NCBI GenBank assembly: GCA_039881045.1
Contig: JAYWVB010000064.1
Span: 62,001 to 126,000 of the forward strand
Source of the DNA: Chaetomium olivaceum
Lineage: Eukaryota; Ascomycota; Sordariomycetes; Sordariales; Chaetomiaceae
DNA length: 64,000 bases
Reading direction: 5' to 3'
Numbering within the stretch: the stretch's first letter is position 1; every line of letters starts with the position of its first letter. The translations under genes were made by a program, and so were the position numbers. This document shows positions 21,112-32,137 of the stretch, one piece after another. Below the pieces are notes generated by a model. It was not told where the DNA came from. It saw only the letters and a list, made by a program, of their open reading frames with translations, and searched no databases.

Positions 21112-23410
21112 ATGTCTAATCTATGGGGGACCGAACTTGACGATAACCTCGTCGACCCCCTCCTGCGAAGCGTATGGCACCTTGGACACTTGTGTTTTGC
21201 TGGCCAGTACGGGCTAACAGAGTGTTATGACAGCCGGACGCGGACGCCAACCCCAACCCCCCCCAGCAGAGCACCAGTACCAGCACCAGTACCAGTACCA
21301 GCACCAGTACCAGAGTACCAGCACCAGCACCAGTACCAGCACCAGCACCAGTACCAGTACCAGCACCAGCACCAGTACCAGCACCAGTACCAGCACCAGC
21401 GCCAACGCCAACGCCAACGCCAACGCCACCAATCCTGTAAGGCTTCAAGTCTCGTCCTTCCTTTCCAAGTTGTGAATGAACCTAGCTGACTGTTGGACTA
21501 CAAGCTACAGGCGAAGAGTTCCTTGGTATAGTACACTGCCTGCTGTCCTCTGTCATTTGACTAACATCTGTTGTGGCAGACCGAGAGAGAGAGAAGACCC
21601 TTTGGGGCAAAACCTCGATGGACGTTCGCCGCGTCACCAAACGCCGCCGTAGACCCGAGCCCGAGCCAGAACAACCGGGTTCGACTGATGACGCAGTGGC
21701 GGCCGAGATGGCTAAGGACGACGCCAACGAGCGTAAGCTCACAGACGTGAGTTTGCGCCAAGTTTTCTTGTTCCACCAGCGCAAGCCGGAGAAGGACGAG
21801 AAGGTAATACCCCTGTCTATTTGGTTGTTAGTTTCTAATTAATATGGCAATAGAACATTAAGAGTATTTACGGCGACGATGTGGACCCTTTCGGCTTGGA
21901 GTGGCAGGAGGCCCGTACGCGGTTCATGAACGACCAGAAGAACTGCAAGTTCCGCGTGCTCGAGCATATGGAGGTCTGTATTTGTTGGCAATTGTATGGT
22001 GGCTAGTACTAATATATGACAGGACGGGGAGGGCGGGAGGGCAGGGGAGGCCCAATGCCCTACCCTGGAAAATAGGATCCCACTTAGGTGTACGGCCTGT
22101 GGAGGGAGGCACCCGGCCTGGGTACGGTGGTGCCCGGAAGCAGTTAAAGCCCGGGGTGCGGCAAGGGAGGCATACTTTTTCCGGCCAAGGACCTTTGAGC
22201 TGGCCCTTCAGAACAAACAACAACGACAACAGCCACTACAACAGATGCGGAATATTACCTTCCAGGGGGTCCAAGACCCAATGGAGGAAGCCGACGATGG
22301 CTTCCAAGAAGCAGGAAAAAGGAAGCGGCTCCGGGGTCGACCCCCCGGCTTCGCTATAGCCCAGGGGGGGCAAGAAGAGACCCGAGGCAGGGAAAGCTAA
22401 CCTTTGCGATGCGGGTTAATACAGCGCTGGCCGGCCAAGGCCAGGAGGGAGGTATGCAGGGGGCTGAGTAGGCTCCTTTAACCTGTAGAGCGACGAAGTC
22501 TCCGAACCCGATGGCCTGGAAGAACGGTATATAGGTTTTTCACCCGGCTAGGGCTCCCTAGCACGGTTTTCCTATATAGGCTAGCTAGTAGTAGGACCGG
22601 CACGCCCCCTGTAGGGTATAACGGCGTAGGAAACAATAATAAATATATGACAGGAACTACTTACAACGCATGCCAAGCACCCTGAGTATACAAATATACT
22701 CAATGTGGAGCTGCCAGTCCCTCGGGACTACCTTAAGCGGATGACGGATGCGGCCTGGGCGGAGGAGAGCTTCTTTAAGGTGTGGACGTATATGGAGGGG
22801 CGGCTGGACTTCAAGCGGTCTTCTAAACTGGGACAGTACTATATACGCAGTAAGTATCATTCGTATGCGGGTTGGGTTATGCTAATGCGAGAGGGAAGCG
22901 ATGTTCAAAGGCCTGGCCCTTGAGGTAGCAGAGTGGTATGTACTGTATACGCAGGATTGGTGAACTGGCTTTGGGACTGACTATTGGTGTTGGGCGGGTA
23001 GGATGCGGGTCAAGAAGCAGGACGCGGACGCTGGTATTGCTCGCCGCGTTAAGTTGTTGTCGTACTACGACGACATGCCCAAGAAGTCGGGTATGTTATT
23101 ATTTGTCTATGGGACTGCGATGCTTACTGAAATCATTGTAATAGAGTATAAGAGTCTCAAGGAGACTGACTTTGCGTGGGTCTTCGAGCGGCAGCGCCGC
23201 CAGAAGAAGCAGAAGAAGAACTCCTTTGCGACGACCAAGGCCAACCTCGGTAAGTAATCCCCCTCTCCCCCCCAGCGTCTGGTATGAATGGCTTGGGTAG
23301 GATTGCTGATAGCTATATAACATGTAGAACGATTTGTGATTGACGAGGCGCCGCCGTTGGACAGGGAGGAAGGGCAGGAGGGGGAGGAGGGGGGAGAAGG
23401 GGAGCAGTAA
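21112..23410 (+). CDS. Accessory protein of the Tnp2-like element (unknown family)
   Basis: Multi-exon gene with well-formed splice sites. It starts MSNLWGTELDDNLVDP (21112), followed by a repeat-coded low-complexity stretch. The exon at about 21590-21803 encodes DREREKTLWGKTSMDVRR and a basic RRVTKRRRRPEPEPE. Then come the exon ending RVLEHME (21972), ELLTTHAKHPEYTNIL... (from 22654), REAMFKGLALEVAEWMRV and FAWVFERQRRQKKQKKNSF. The final acidic exon ends EGGEGEQ with TAA at 23408. Phases match across at least five introns (for example GTAAGTATC near 22850 and GTATGT near 23091). The exon 1/2 joint is uncertain because the hexanucleotide repeat could shift the frame. By position it is comparable to TnpA-like DNA-binding partners, but no domain is recognised. 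A LINE fragment sits at one intron-exon border. Confidence 0.65.
21262..21430 (+). repeat. Hexanucleotide array (ACCAGT/ACCAGC)n grading into (CCAACG)n
   Basis: About 165 bases of alternating ACCAGT and ACCAGC units with one 2-base slip near 21311, followed by four to five GCCAAC units. All three forward frames stay open across it (Tyr-Gln-His-Gln, Ser-Thr or Pro-Val/Ala repeats), so unit-number changes alter the accessory protein. Confidence 0.9.
22025..22641 (+). mobile_element. LINE 3'-end fragment with 14-bp TSD over a splice acceptor
   Basis: Flanked by AATATATGACAGGA at 22011-22024 and 22642-22655. Its last 130 bases (TAGGTTTTTCACCCGGCTAG ... GGACCGGCACGCC ... AATAATAA) match the 3' untranslated region of the LINE at 4440-5930. 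The duplicated target contains the acceptor ACAG and the first bases of the next exon of the accessory gene, so an intact acceptor is present on both sides. Confidence 0.85.
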
Positions 23411-23825
23411 GCGGTGGGGGGTTGTGTGGGCGTTTGGCGTGTGTTTTGCCTTTTCCTTCATTATTAGCATGATACCCATTTGCTTCAAGTTCAAATTGCT
23501 GTCAATCCAAAGCTTCAATGATCAAAATTGACAATTGTGTTTAAATGAAGTAGTCAAACGCCGTGGAAGCAGTTGAAGTAGTTGAAGCAGTTGCGATCGT
23601 GGTAATAGTAAGTTCAATTGAAGGTTGGTCGGAGGTTCAGGTTCTTGGTGTATATTGAAATAAGCCCCTTTTCGGCCTCACAACGTACCTTCCATCTCAA
23701 TAGACCGGGGCACAGGCACCTTCCAGCCAACAAACCTTTACAACAACTGCAAGAATTTTCAACCACTCCACCTCCCGCCTCCCACACCTGCCACTCTCTC
23801 GCAAGTCGCGTCGTTATCCCTCTCG

Positions 23826-26800
23826 TTGATGCCGTTTTCTAAGCTCAAGATGCCACGCGCTTTACAGCATCGTGCGAAGAAGGCGTTGATTCGCCGTCGA
23901 CTGCAGAAGCGCGAAGCTGCAAAGCGCCAGCGCCCTGACTCGACCGACCGGGAACTTGGCTCTCCGCCCCAGCGTCCTCGTCACAAAGAGCCGACCGATA
24001 GCGACGGCGATGGCGATAACGCTATGTATGTGGACATCCCAGAGTTCGACGAAGCTGATATCGCTGGCGCCGGCGATGGCGGCGATTGGGAACCGATCAC
24101 ATCTGCTACTGTAGGTTAGACCAACTACTCATGTACTAGATCACTAATCTGCTGCCTGTAGGGTTTCGACGACTTCGAGCTTGCCCGAGCCCTGATAGAT
24201 TTAGTGAACGAAGCAGACCACGTCGTCTATCCCGACCCCGAGACTGACGAGTATCAACTTGCAGACGACGGTCCGCTCCTGCAAGAGCTGCAGGAACTGG
24301 CCGAGTACCAGTATGCCGCCGATACCATCGAGAGCCACGACGATGAAGCGGAAGGCATCGCCGCCGCCGATGAACATGAAGAGGAGGTGCTAGATACCAT
24401 CGCGGTTACCGCACCCTGGGACACCGCCGGTCAATACCAAACCTCCGAGCCCGAAGACCCGTTCGCAGCCTCGCAACCGGTTGAGCAACACCGTAAAGCA
24501 CACGACATGTCGGAGTTTGCCTTGGGTTTAGGCCTGTATTGCATCATCCACAGTGTATCCCGCAAGCAATACTCAACTCTCCTTCAACTTCTCAAACTGC
24601 TTGGTCATTCCGATAAGATCAGTCGGTTGTCCGATAGCCTTGACACTCTGAAGCGCCACGTCCGGGAATCGATACCGCGTATCGACATGCGTGTGGTCAA
24701 AGACCTGCCGCTGAACCCTAAGAAGTTGTCGTCGTCCCAGATGTTGTCGGCAATCATGTCGGGTGAAAGCCCTACACAGGACCTCTTCTTCTTGAACCCT
24801 GTGGACCTCCTTCGCCGCATTCTCAGCTCCCGCATCTCCAGCACATTACACTTCGGTATGGCTCAACTTGTGGATAACCCGTCGGAGGCGTGGCATTCGA
24901 TGCAATGGGCCGGCTCGGTACGCACCACCAGCGGCGAATTCGCATACTATCCGCCCTTCCCATCCATGGAACCCATCTTCCCTGGCGACATTATCGCATA
25001 CCAATGCGCGTCCCCAGCCTGTACTGGCTGCCATGAAAAGGTCGCTACAAATGTCAGGGTCGCCACGAAAGTCCATCTCGGACAGGTCCAGGCAATGTTC
25101 CGCGATCATCGCGATAGTTCCCGTCATCTCGGCAACTTCATCGGCGACCCCAGCACCGGGGCTGAGAAGAACACGAAAGGCGATGTTGTCCTGGTTATCT
25201 CACGGATATGCTCTGGCAAGTTCATCAACCGACAGTTCGTCCAGAAGGGCAAGGCGATCAAGATCAACCCAGCCGAAGATACACTAGATGACGACGAGCT
25301 GGTCCTCAGCATGAGTCCAATGGAGCTTATTTCACCAGCCATGGTCACCGGCCGTCGCGACAACATCCGCTTCGACTATGCATTTGGCAGCAAAGTGCAG
25401 TTCCCGGGTGATCCAATCGCTAGACGTGACCATTGATCACCCGCGTATTCGACCGGGAACATATGGCGCTGGTGCCACCCTGCCTAGTCTCTCCGGTCCC
25501 TGGTGCCCTCGAAGTCGATGAGTTTGGCCGCGACTGGCTGGTCAAGACGTTCGCTCAAGGTGCAGAAGGCCGTGTCCGGTGTCTCCCGTGCCTGAACTTC
25601 AACGATGGCTTTGGCCTGTATCGCACTATGACCAAGTCCATCATGGGCTGCTATCTTCAGATCGCCGCTATGCCGAGAAGCGAACACACCGCCAGATCAA
25701 CGTCCTACCGGTTACACTGGGACCACATGGTGCCAATATGCACGATGTCATGAAGGCCTTGGCGCCGCTGAGAGCTCTCGACCGTGGTATTGCTGTCGAT
25801 ATCAACGGGGAGCGCACTATGCTGTGCGCATCATCTTCGCCCTGACCGGCGACATGCCACAGCAACAGCAGAACTCAGGGTGTCTGAGCGTCGCGGCCAA
25901 TCTTAGTTGCCGATCGTGTCTCGTCACTTCCAACAAGCGTGATGACCTCGACGTCGACGTTATAGGCAATGCCCGTGGCCATATGGAGATGGTTCGCCTT
26001 CGTCGTTGGATGGATGAGGAACTGCGCCAAAAGTACAAGAAGGAGGCGTTTTCGACCAAGCACGGTATATCCCTTGAGGCGCCTGCAGTCATGTATGTCG
26101 CCCCAGCACTGGATCTTATCGGTGGTCGCCCCAGTGATGCCGCACATTCGGAGTTCAATGGTATCACCAAGATGATGCACCAGCTTCTTCTTGACGCAGT
26201 GAGTACCCCCTTGATATAGCGACCAAGACTGATATAGAGTTATAGGCTCTGAAGCCCGACAGCGTCGTTAACTACACTAAAGCCTTGCGTCGAATACCGT
26301 TCCCACCTGGATGGGCTCGAATCCAATCCCCATACAATGTACTAAGGTACAGTTTGCAGGAGCATGCCCGTTGGTCTGTCTTGATGACCATAATCTCGCT
26401 ATTATGGTTGAAGGAGTCTGACCTCAAGCGCCCTTTTGCCCGTGCAATGAAGGCAGTGTTTGATCAGTCCAAGCTGATAGCTAGCACTGCGTATTCAACT
26501 GACGCAACTATAGCCACGAAGGTGGACGGCAAGAGCCTTATCGACATTCTAACTATCACCTTGGCCGCGATCGTCAAGACAAACTCGGCTTTGTCGACCC
26601 CTGAGATGACTATAGAAGATCGCGACGACAAGGCGATGCTTGAGAGTATTCGCCTTAGCAGACGGTTATTTCAGCTAATGTGTGAAGCTGCAGCGCAGTC
26701 CACTGACCAATCAACCCGTGCTGCTCGTCGCCGTGGACGCGGTACTGCGGCAAACTCGTGCGCACCTTCTCGCGCAGCCTCTGTGGCCCCCGCCGTGGCT

Positions 26801-28168
26801 GGCGGGATATCAACACCAGCAGCAGCAGCCGCCCTGGCCAACACTATGGCTACGATGGAGATCGAGGAGGACGATGCTGTCGACGATGATGTCAACATCG
26901 GCCAGCATACCGTCGCCCAAAAAGCCCACAAGTATCGACAGTGGAGCGCTCGCCCGAATGTGCATATCGGTCTGCACTACATCGACGTGTATCGCCGGTA
27001 TGGATTGGTTTCGTTGTTGATGGTCTTGCCAGGAGAGATGAAGCACAAGTAAGTGGTACTGCCCTCGAGTGTTAGGCCACGACTGATGCGCTTGGTGGAC
27101 AGGCTATGGAAGAACCTTGTGGTCACGACGAACCACCGCAACCCCGAGAAGGACTGCCTGTCGTACGAGAACATGATGCAGACTGTGCGCCTTACCCTGC
27201 TGGATGGCTTCCAGGACGAGCCGGATATAACCAAGAAACTGAAGAATCTTGCAGCATCGGTACCGACGTTGTTCTCTTCATTGCTCCCGCATGACGAGCT
27301 TGCCCGAGATGATGCAGAGGACGAAGATGACCCGTCCATCACACTCAGGATCGTTACCGACGGGTCTCATCCAGCGGCGACTGTATTGATAGCGGTCAAA
27401 GCCAGGGTATACAAGGCGATGGGTTTCTCCACTCGCGAGGCTGAAATGCAGCCGATCTTTGCTCGGCAGGTTCGGGATGCATACCGGGCTGATTATGATA
27501 GGAACATCATCATGAGTACCAATTTACGGGTACGCTGGTGGAAAAAGGTCTCCTTCGCAGACAGGTATGTACACGACCCACCCCCTTCCCTACTACGGCG
27601 CATTAACGGATCATTTAGCAACAACCCGACTGGGGCTCGGCGCCTCGTTTATCAGCGAGGGCAGTACGTAGCTTTCCGGATAGCTGGCGACATCGGCCGG
27701 CTGGACCACATCATGACGCATGAACCCATTGCAGGTTAGTCCACACCCTACACGGGCGACGGGAGCGCCCTCTGTGTCATCTGCAATCACTGCTTGTAGG
27801 CAGCCCCGCTTGTCTCGTGGAGTTGCGTACCAGGTATGACTTGCTAACAATGCCAATGATCTGCAGGCACAACTTATGTCTTCCTCATCGTTACTCCACT
27901 CCGCAAGATAGAGGCCTCGGAGCCTCTCACGGGCCTTCCCTTGATGCAGATTGCTCGGCCCGGTCAACATATCGGCATGGCACAGGAAGATGATCGCTGT
28001 TGCCAGCTGATTGTCGGTTTACCCGCTCTCCATCGCAGCCGGTTGTACATGGTGCCATTCACCACCGAGGCAGGAGAGGATGGTCGGCGCTTGGTGACCA
28101 ACATCAACCACGACCTCACTGACGACACCCAGCTTCTCTGTGTTAATTGGCGAGTGCAGTTTACTTGA
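23826..28168 (+). pseudogene. Tnp2-like transposase of the 12-kb element
   Basis: Starts at MMPFSKLKMPRALQ (or the inner Met) with a basic N-terminus and an acidic middle. An intron (GTAGGT...CTGTAG, 24113-24161) leads into a long exon with PLNPKKLSSSQ and YQCASPACTGC, a zinc-like CxxC region. The core follows: FNDGFGLYRTMTKSIMGCYL (about 25600), VTLGPHGANMHDVMKAL, FALTGDMPQQQQNSGCLS (about 25840), LDLIGGRPSDAAHSEFNGIT (about 26110), RIPFPPGWARIQSP and LQEHARWSVL (about 26290-26370). The C-terminal region has GQYVAFRIAGDIGRLDHI (27660) and ends ...CVNWRVQFT. Frameshifts near 25420, 25495, 25665 and 25830 break it. The motif order matches a large family of fungal transposon proteins related to Tnp2; assignment to EnSpm/Plavaka-like elements is an inference. 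Confidence 0.75.
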
Positions 28169-28399
28169 TCACGACACAGCATATCCATGATGCGGCACGC
28201 CGGCAATGGAGTATGGCACAAGGCAACTGGGTGGAGCCAGGGGGCTAGCATGGATGCAGGTTGCAGTGGCTGTATGTAGCGATAAGGAGATTGGGAGAAT
28301 ACTGATTGCGATAAGTGAGCTGAGGCCGCATTTAAATGGGTCCGTGCATGTGGTCTGTGCATCAATTTGACCGGGCCCACTTCGGGCCCCTGAGCTTGG

Positions 28400-28717
28400 A
28401 CCCGGCTCGCGTTGCTGAGCGGCTCGTGGTTCGAACGGCTCGTAGTTCGGAACGGATCGTGGTTTACAAGCCATATGCTAACCGCTAGGCAGCGGCTTGT
28501 TGTCAATTCAACAGCTTCTATAATTGAACCGCTTCATGCATATGAGCTACTCATTTTCCTGAGCGGTTCAATGGATATGGAGCGGCTGATCGACGAAAGC
28601 GGCTGGTCAAAAACAAGCCGGGATATATTCGCACTCACCAACGAGCGGCTCAGAACCTCGAGCTGGATTTTAATGGTGAATCAACAGCTTATTGAACCCA
28701 GCATGAGACGGCTATGT
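28400..28717. repeat. Right subterminal repeat region of the 12-kb element
   Basis: Contains GAGCGGCTCGTGGTTCGAA, ACGGCTCGTAGTTCGGAACGG, AGCGGTTCAATGG, GGAGCGGCTGATCG and ACGAGCGGCTCAGAA: a dense array of GCGGCT/CGGTTC words mirroring 19858-20290. Confidence 0.6.
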
Positions 28718-28791
28718 ATTTGAGTTGTTGAGAGCCTTGGAGAGCTGGTCGCTCGCTTATATTGGTCGCTCGCTTATAATGTTATAAAAAA

Positions 28792-29690
28792 AGAGAATGT
28801 CTGGTAAATTTGCACTATGACTTTCCGACCACCCGCACTATGACTCCACTTTCTTTTCCAAATAATCGCCCTGAACACCGCATCAATTCAACCAAAGGCA
28901 TAGAAATCAACGCAAAAACACGCTCAAATCCACTGTATGTGCAATTTAGCAATTAATCCTACTTGCTGACTAAGCACTATACTGCTTACAAAGCAGCCCC
29001 TGAGCCCTCAGGGGCCTTGGTTTGCGCGCCCCTCGTTGACCGCCTTCCCTTCGTAATGCCTGTAGTTTCCGATGTCCTCTGGGTTCCAGACGCTTTTCTG
29101 GGACCTCCTCTGGGCGTGCCACTATTGCCAACCTTCTTGGGGACTGTTCTGGTGGCCCTGGAGAACCCTCTGGAGGCGGTGCTAGAAGCTGGGACTGCTT
29201 GACCATCACCAATAGCCGTCATCTGGCTCCCCTCAAGCACTACACCCTCCCACTGCGAAGAGGTGCGTTGGATAGATGGCCGGACCGTTCCCCTTCGTGC
29301 TGCCTGATGTCCCACGGCGGCACATCTTCAAGATCGGCTTCGTCTGCATCGCTGACATCAACATCCGCATCAACCGCGGGGTCGGCCTGCATTGCGCCAT
29401 GATGCGCAGGGCTGTTTGCGGCCATCTGAACGTACAGTTAGCCCGGCGAAACATAATGCAATCGATTCCCTACCTTCTGGGGGTCAAAACGAGTGTTTTC
29501 ACGACTGCGCAATGTGTATTTGCCGTGATGGAGGAAGAAGAAAGATTTGATTGCAATGGAAATTGGCGGCGACCTCACGATGCGCACGGACAAAGAAATG
29601 CAGGGGTTAGGGTTTTGTGTGGGCGTGGGTGGAGTCATAGTGCGGGTGGTCGGAAAGTCATAACTAGACTAGTGCAAATAGACATTCTCT
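28792..29690. mobile_element. Non-autonomous TIR element, 899 bp
   Basis: Ends AGAGAATGTCT and AGACATTCTCT. A further perfect 34-bp inverted block begins TATGACTTTCCGACCACCC at 28816 and is repeated inverted at 29629-29662. Small indels separate the outer 11 bp from this block. Flanks are A-runs, so the duplication is unreadable. The interior has minus-strand open stretches (for example 29425-29240, acidic DADVDVSDADEADLEDV; 29315-28986, basic) that could be remnants of a parent element's gene. It begins 8 bases right of the interrupted pogo end. Confidence 0.75.
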
Positions 29691-30364
29691 AAAAAAAAGG
29701 GCACCGCAACAAGCGCTGCAGAACAACCATACTTGATTTCCTGTTTGATCAGTCAACACCGTATTCTGACACCATGGCCATGGTGGGGTAGAGCCTCTCC
29801 TGTATCTTCCAACATCAACAGCAATACACTCCGCTCGTTCCCACCACAGATAGTCCAAAAAGGCGGTTGGGGTAACTAGTCAAATTAGGGAAATCATTCA
29901 AAATAAAGGCGTTTTCTGCACCGAGTCTACATTACTCGTACTCGCCACAGTGGTTCGAAGGCCTTGTGAGTTATGACGCAAATCGCCTAAGGTTAATAGA
30001 ACGCTGACGTCAGATTTACCATCTTCCGAATCATCACTAAATCATCACTAGAATACAAAACCCCGGCTCTATAGACGACCAATATTGCCAATTCCTGTAG
30101 AAGGGCAAGGGGATACAGTAACCGCCTGAAGATAGGTATCTACCCAGCCTCCACGCTATTGTGAACAGAACCCAACCATTCAGTTTGATATAATCCTCAC
30201 ACACATCTCAAACCTTGCTTATCAGAGTCACTCTACTTAGCCATCGAGGCTTACCATCATCTTGGATCTCAAACTTAGGCGATTGGTGTGGCACTCCAAT
30301 AGCACCGCTAGACGTGTCGCAGTCGCAGTCTAGACAACTCACAATAAATCGCAAGCCGGGCTAG
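29691..30364. other. Intergenic, no gene recognised
   Basis: AT-richer 670 bases between the TIR element and the metzincin gene; probably includes its promoter. No RNA gene or repeat seen. Confidence 0.45.
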
Positions 30365-31113
30365 ATGGGCTGTCACGACGCTCTAAGGCAAAATGCCGAT
30401 CAAGCGGCTTTAAGGACCGTACAGGCAGATCCTCGAATGAACCACCCCCCCCCCAACATCGCCAGGATGCTCGAGGTTAGGAGCAACGCCCTGCTCGCGG
30501 TGCCTCAATCCACGTATAATTGCGTGACCCAAGAGACGCTTCCCGCAGTCCCTGCCAACATAGCTGACCCTTTTTCCCTCTGGATTGGTTGGAACGGCTC
30601 TATCCCGCGCTGGAAGAGGGGCGGCGTCGTCCAATTCGCGGTCCTACAAGAAGGTTTCCTACGCGTGACCACGCCATTTTCTCCGCGTACAAGCTCAACG
30701 AAGCCGCCATCGAGTGGAACAAACTCAATATTGGAGTCACCTTCAGATGGGTCACTGACCTGCAGGACGCGGCTTTTGTGCTCGCCTACGGTGGCGACCA
30801 AGGATCGGTTCTCGCTCGGGCTTTCTTCCCCAACGATAACGACCTCAACACGCTCTTCGTCTACCAGAAGGCTTTCGACACTGAGAGAAGCGCATACCAG
30901 AACAATATCTTTCTTCATGAGCTTGGTCATGTGCTGGGGCTGCGCCATGAGTTTGCTGCTCAAGAGGGTGGTGCGGTGGAGTTCGGCCCGCCCAACCCGG
31001 ACTCCGTCATGGGCTATACTTTCCCGCCAAGCATTCGTGACTCGGATGAGAGGAGCACTAGGGCGTTTTATAATTATTACACGGCCGACTTTTCGCGGTC
31101 TGAAGATTATTGA
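30365..31113 (+). pseudogene. Metzincin-like zinc metallopeptidase with one frameshift
   Basis: Starts MGCHDALRQNADQ; about 250 residues in total. After SLWIGWNGSIPRWKRGGVVQ the frame shifts by one base near 30655 (FAVLQEGF continues as PTRDHAIFSAYKLNEA in the next frame). The downstream frame has the extended zinc signature HELGHVLGLRHEF (three His ligands and catalytic Glu) followed by the Met-turn SVMGYT, which defines metzincins. No signal peptide is seen at the start, although family members are often secreted. The frameshift may be a genuine lesion or a base-call error. The protease domain itself is complete. Confidence 0.75.
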
Positions 31114-31465
31114 CTGGATTCCTGATAACTGACGCCGTTGGCGAATGCTGGAACATGCCTCTACTAGGGAGGTAGATTGAACTTTCATTGGCAGCTGCTT
31201 GGGCATATAGGTGTTTTTGAGGTATCATCTTGGCTTGATTGAAACAGAGTACACCTATTCGATGGAGCTTTTGGTCGTTGTATGGAGTTCTCCACTGGAG
31301 TTTAAGCTCGGCCGACCGAGAGCAGGTTCCTGTCTCTACAGCCGCGGCAATAGACAGTCTGTCGTGATCTTCCCCACCCGGTTTTGGAGTTTTGTACATG
31401 CTCTATAATCTCTGAGTTCATGTTGAGCCGAAGACCGGCTTGAGTCTGCGTGTTTTCGCTCGTTT
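31114..31465. other. 3' flank of the metzincin gene; no gene seen
   Basis: About 350 bases without recognised coding sequence or repeat. Confidence 0.45.
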
Positions 31466-31585
31466 TGGATGGATGGATGGATGGAATTTATTTTGCCCGG
31501 TGTCACAGGACCATAGTAGGTCAGGGAAGATAACTGCGTTGCTCCATGAAGAAGGGAAGAAACTATTGGATGGATGGATGGATGG
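31466..31585. repeat. Two (TGGA)n tracts bracketing ~85 bp
   Basis: TGGATGGATGGATGG-type tracts at about 31467-31484 and 31566-31585 enclose a short unique segment. The right tract directly abuts the LTR copy at 31586. Confidence 0.7.
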
Positions 31586-31829
31586 TGTTAGAAGTTGTGG
31601 CACTTGAAACTCGGAAGCTTGGTTGCCGATGCGCTACTGTTAGAGGGGTTCCAGGGGCTGAACAACAAGCTACAAAAAGGGGTCAGGGCGATGCCCACCA
31701 CTGAGGAGAAGAAGAGGAACAACCTTCAATTGATGACTTCTGGGCTGCTCCAAGCATCCCAGACCCACTGTTGTAAGCTCCCATCATCTGTGTGATAACC
31801 ATGGAATCGTGGCTGTTGGTCTTCCAACA
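31586..31829. mobile_element. Second copy of the 241-bp solo LTR
   Basis: Starts TGTTAGAAGTTGTGGCAC and ends GGTCTTCCAACA; colinear with 2871-3111 with scattered substitutions and small indels. The flanking pentamers GATGG and CCTGC differ, so the original duplication is lost or was removed by recombination. Confidence 0.8.
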
Positions 31830-32137
31830 CCTGCGTTGACACTGCCATCTCCCAGTCCTTCGGCAGCGCCACTTGACCTTTCCAAATGCCAAATTTTCCC
31901 TGGTATTATTCCGGTTGGTTTCGTTCTCTCACCACTTGGGCACTCGAGCACTTTTCTGGGAGGAGAGAGGAAGGAAGTGCCCCGTAGCGTAGCGAAGGGC
32001 CGCGCGACTGACGAGCGAAGCGACGCCAGCAATCTTAATTTCGAAAAGCTTGAGAACAAAATTGTCCTCCGGACAGGACTAGTAACTACCCCAAGACTTT
32101 CCCCTTTTTACATCTTTTCTGCTCTCAGCGAGACATT

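Larger units (their letters stand above)
16672..28739 (+). mobile_element. Large Tnp2-like DNA transposon (~12 kb), two genes, containing nested insertions
   Basis: Ends are a 22-bp perfect inverted repeat starting CAAGGCTCTCAACAACTC, at 16672-16693 and 28718-28739. The flanks are GGAGAG(C) on both sides, giving a 5-7 bp duplication depending on where the inverted repeat is taken to start; both flanks belong to one interrupted pogo element. The left end is interrupted after base 16693 by a hAT insertion and resumes at 19846, where CAAATACATAGC matches the right end (28711-28722, inverted). Subterminal regions are full of GCGGCTC/GAGCCG-like words. Genes: an accessory protein (21112-23410) and a Tnp2-like transposase (23826-28168). 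It resembles EnSpm/CACTA-type elements in organisation, but the TIR start and duplication length are atypical. Confidence 0.75.

Noticed and set aside
21265..21430. Regular repeat array resembling a CRISPR array
   Set aside because: Six-base units without spacers; a simple microsatellite in a eukaryotic gene.
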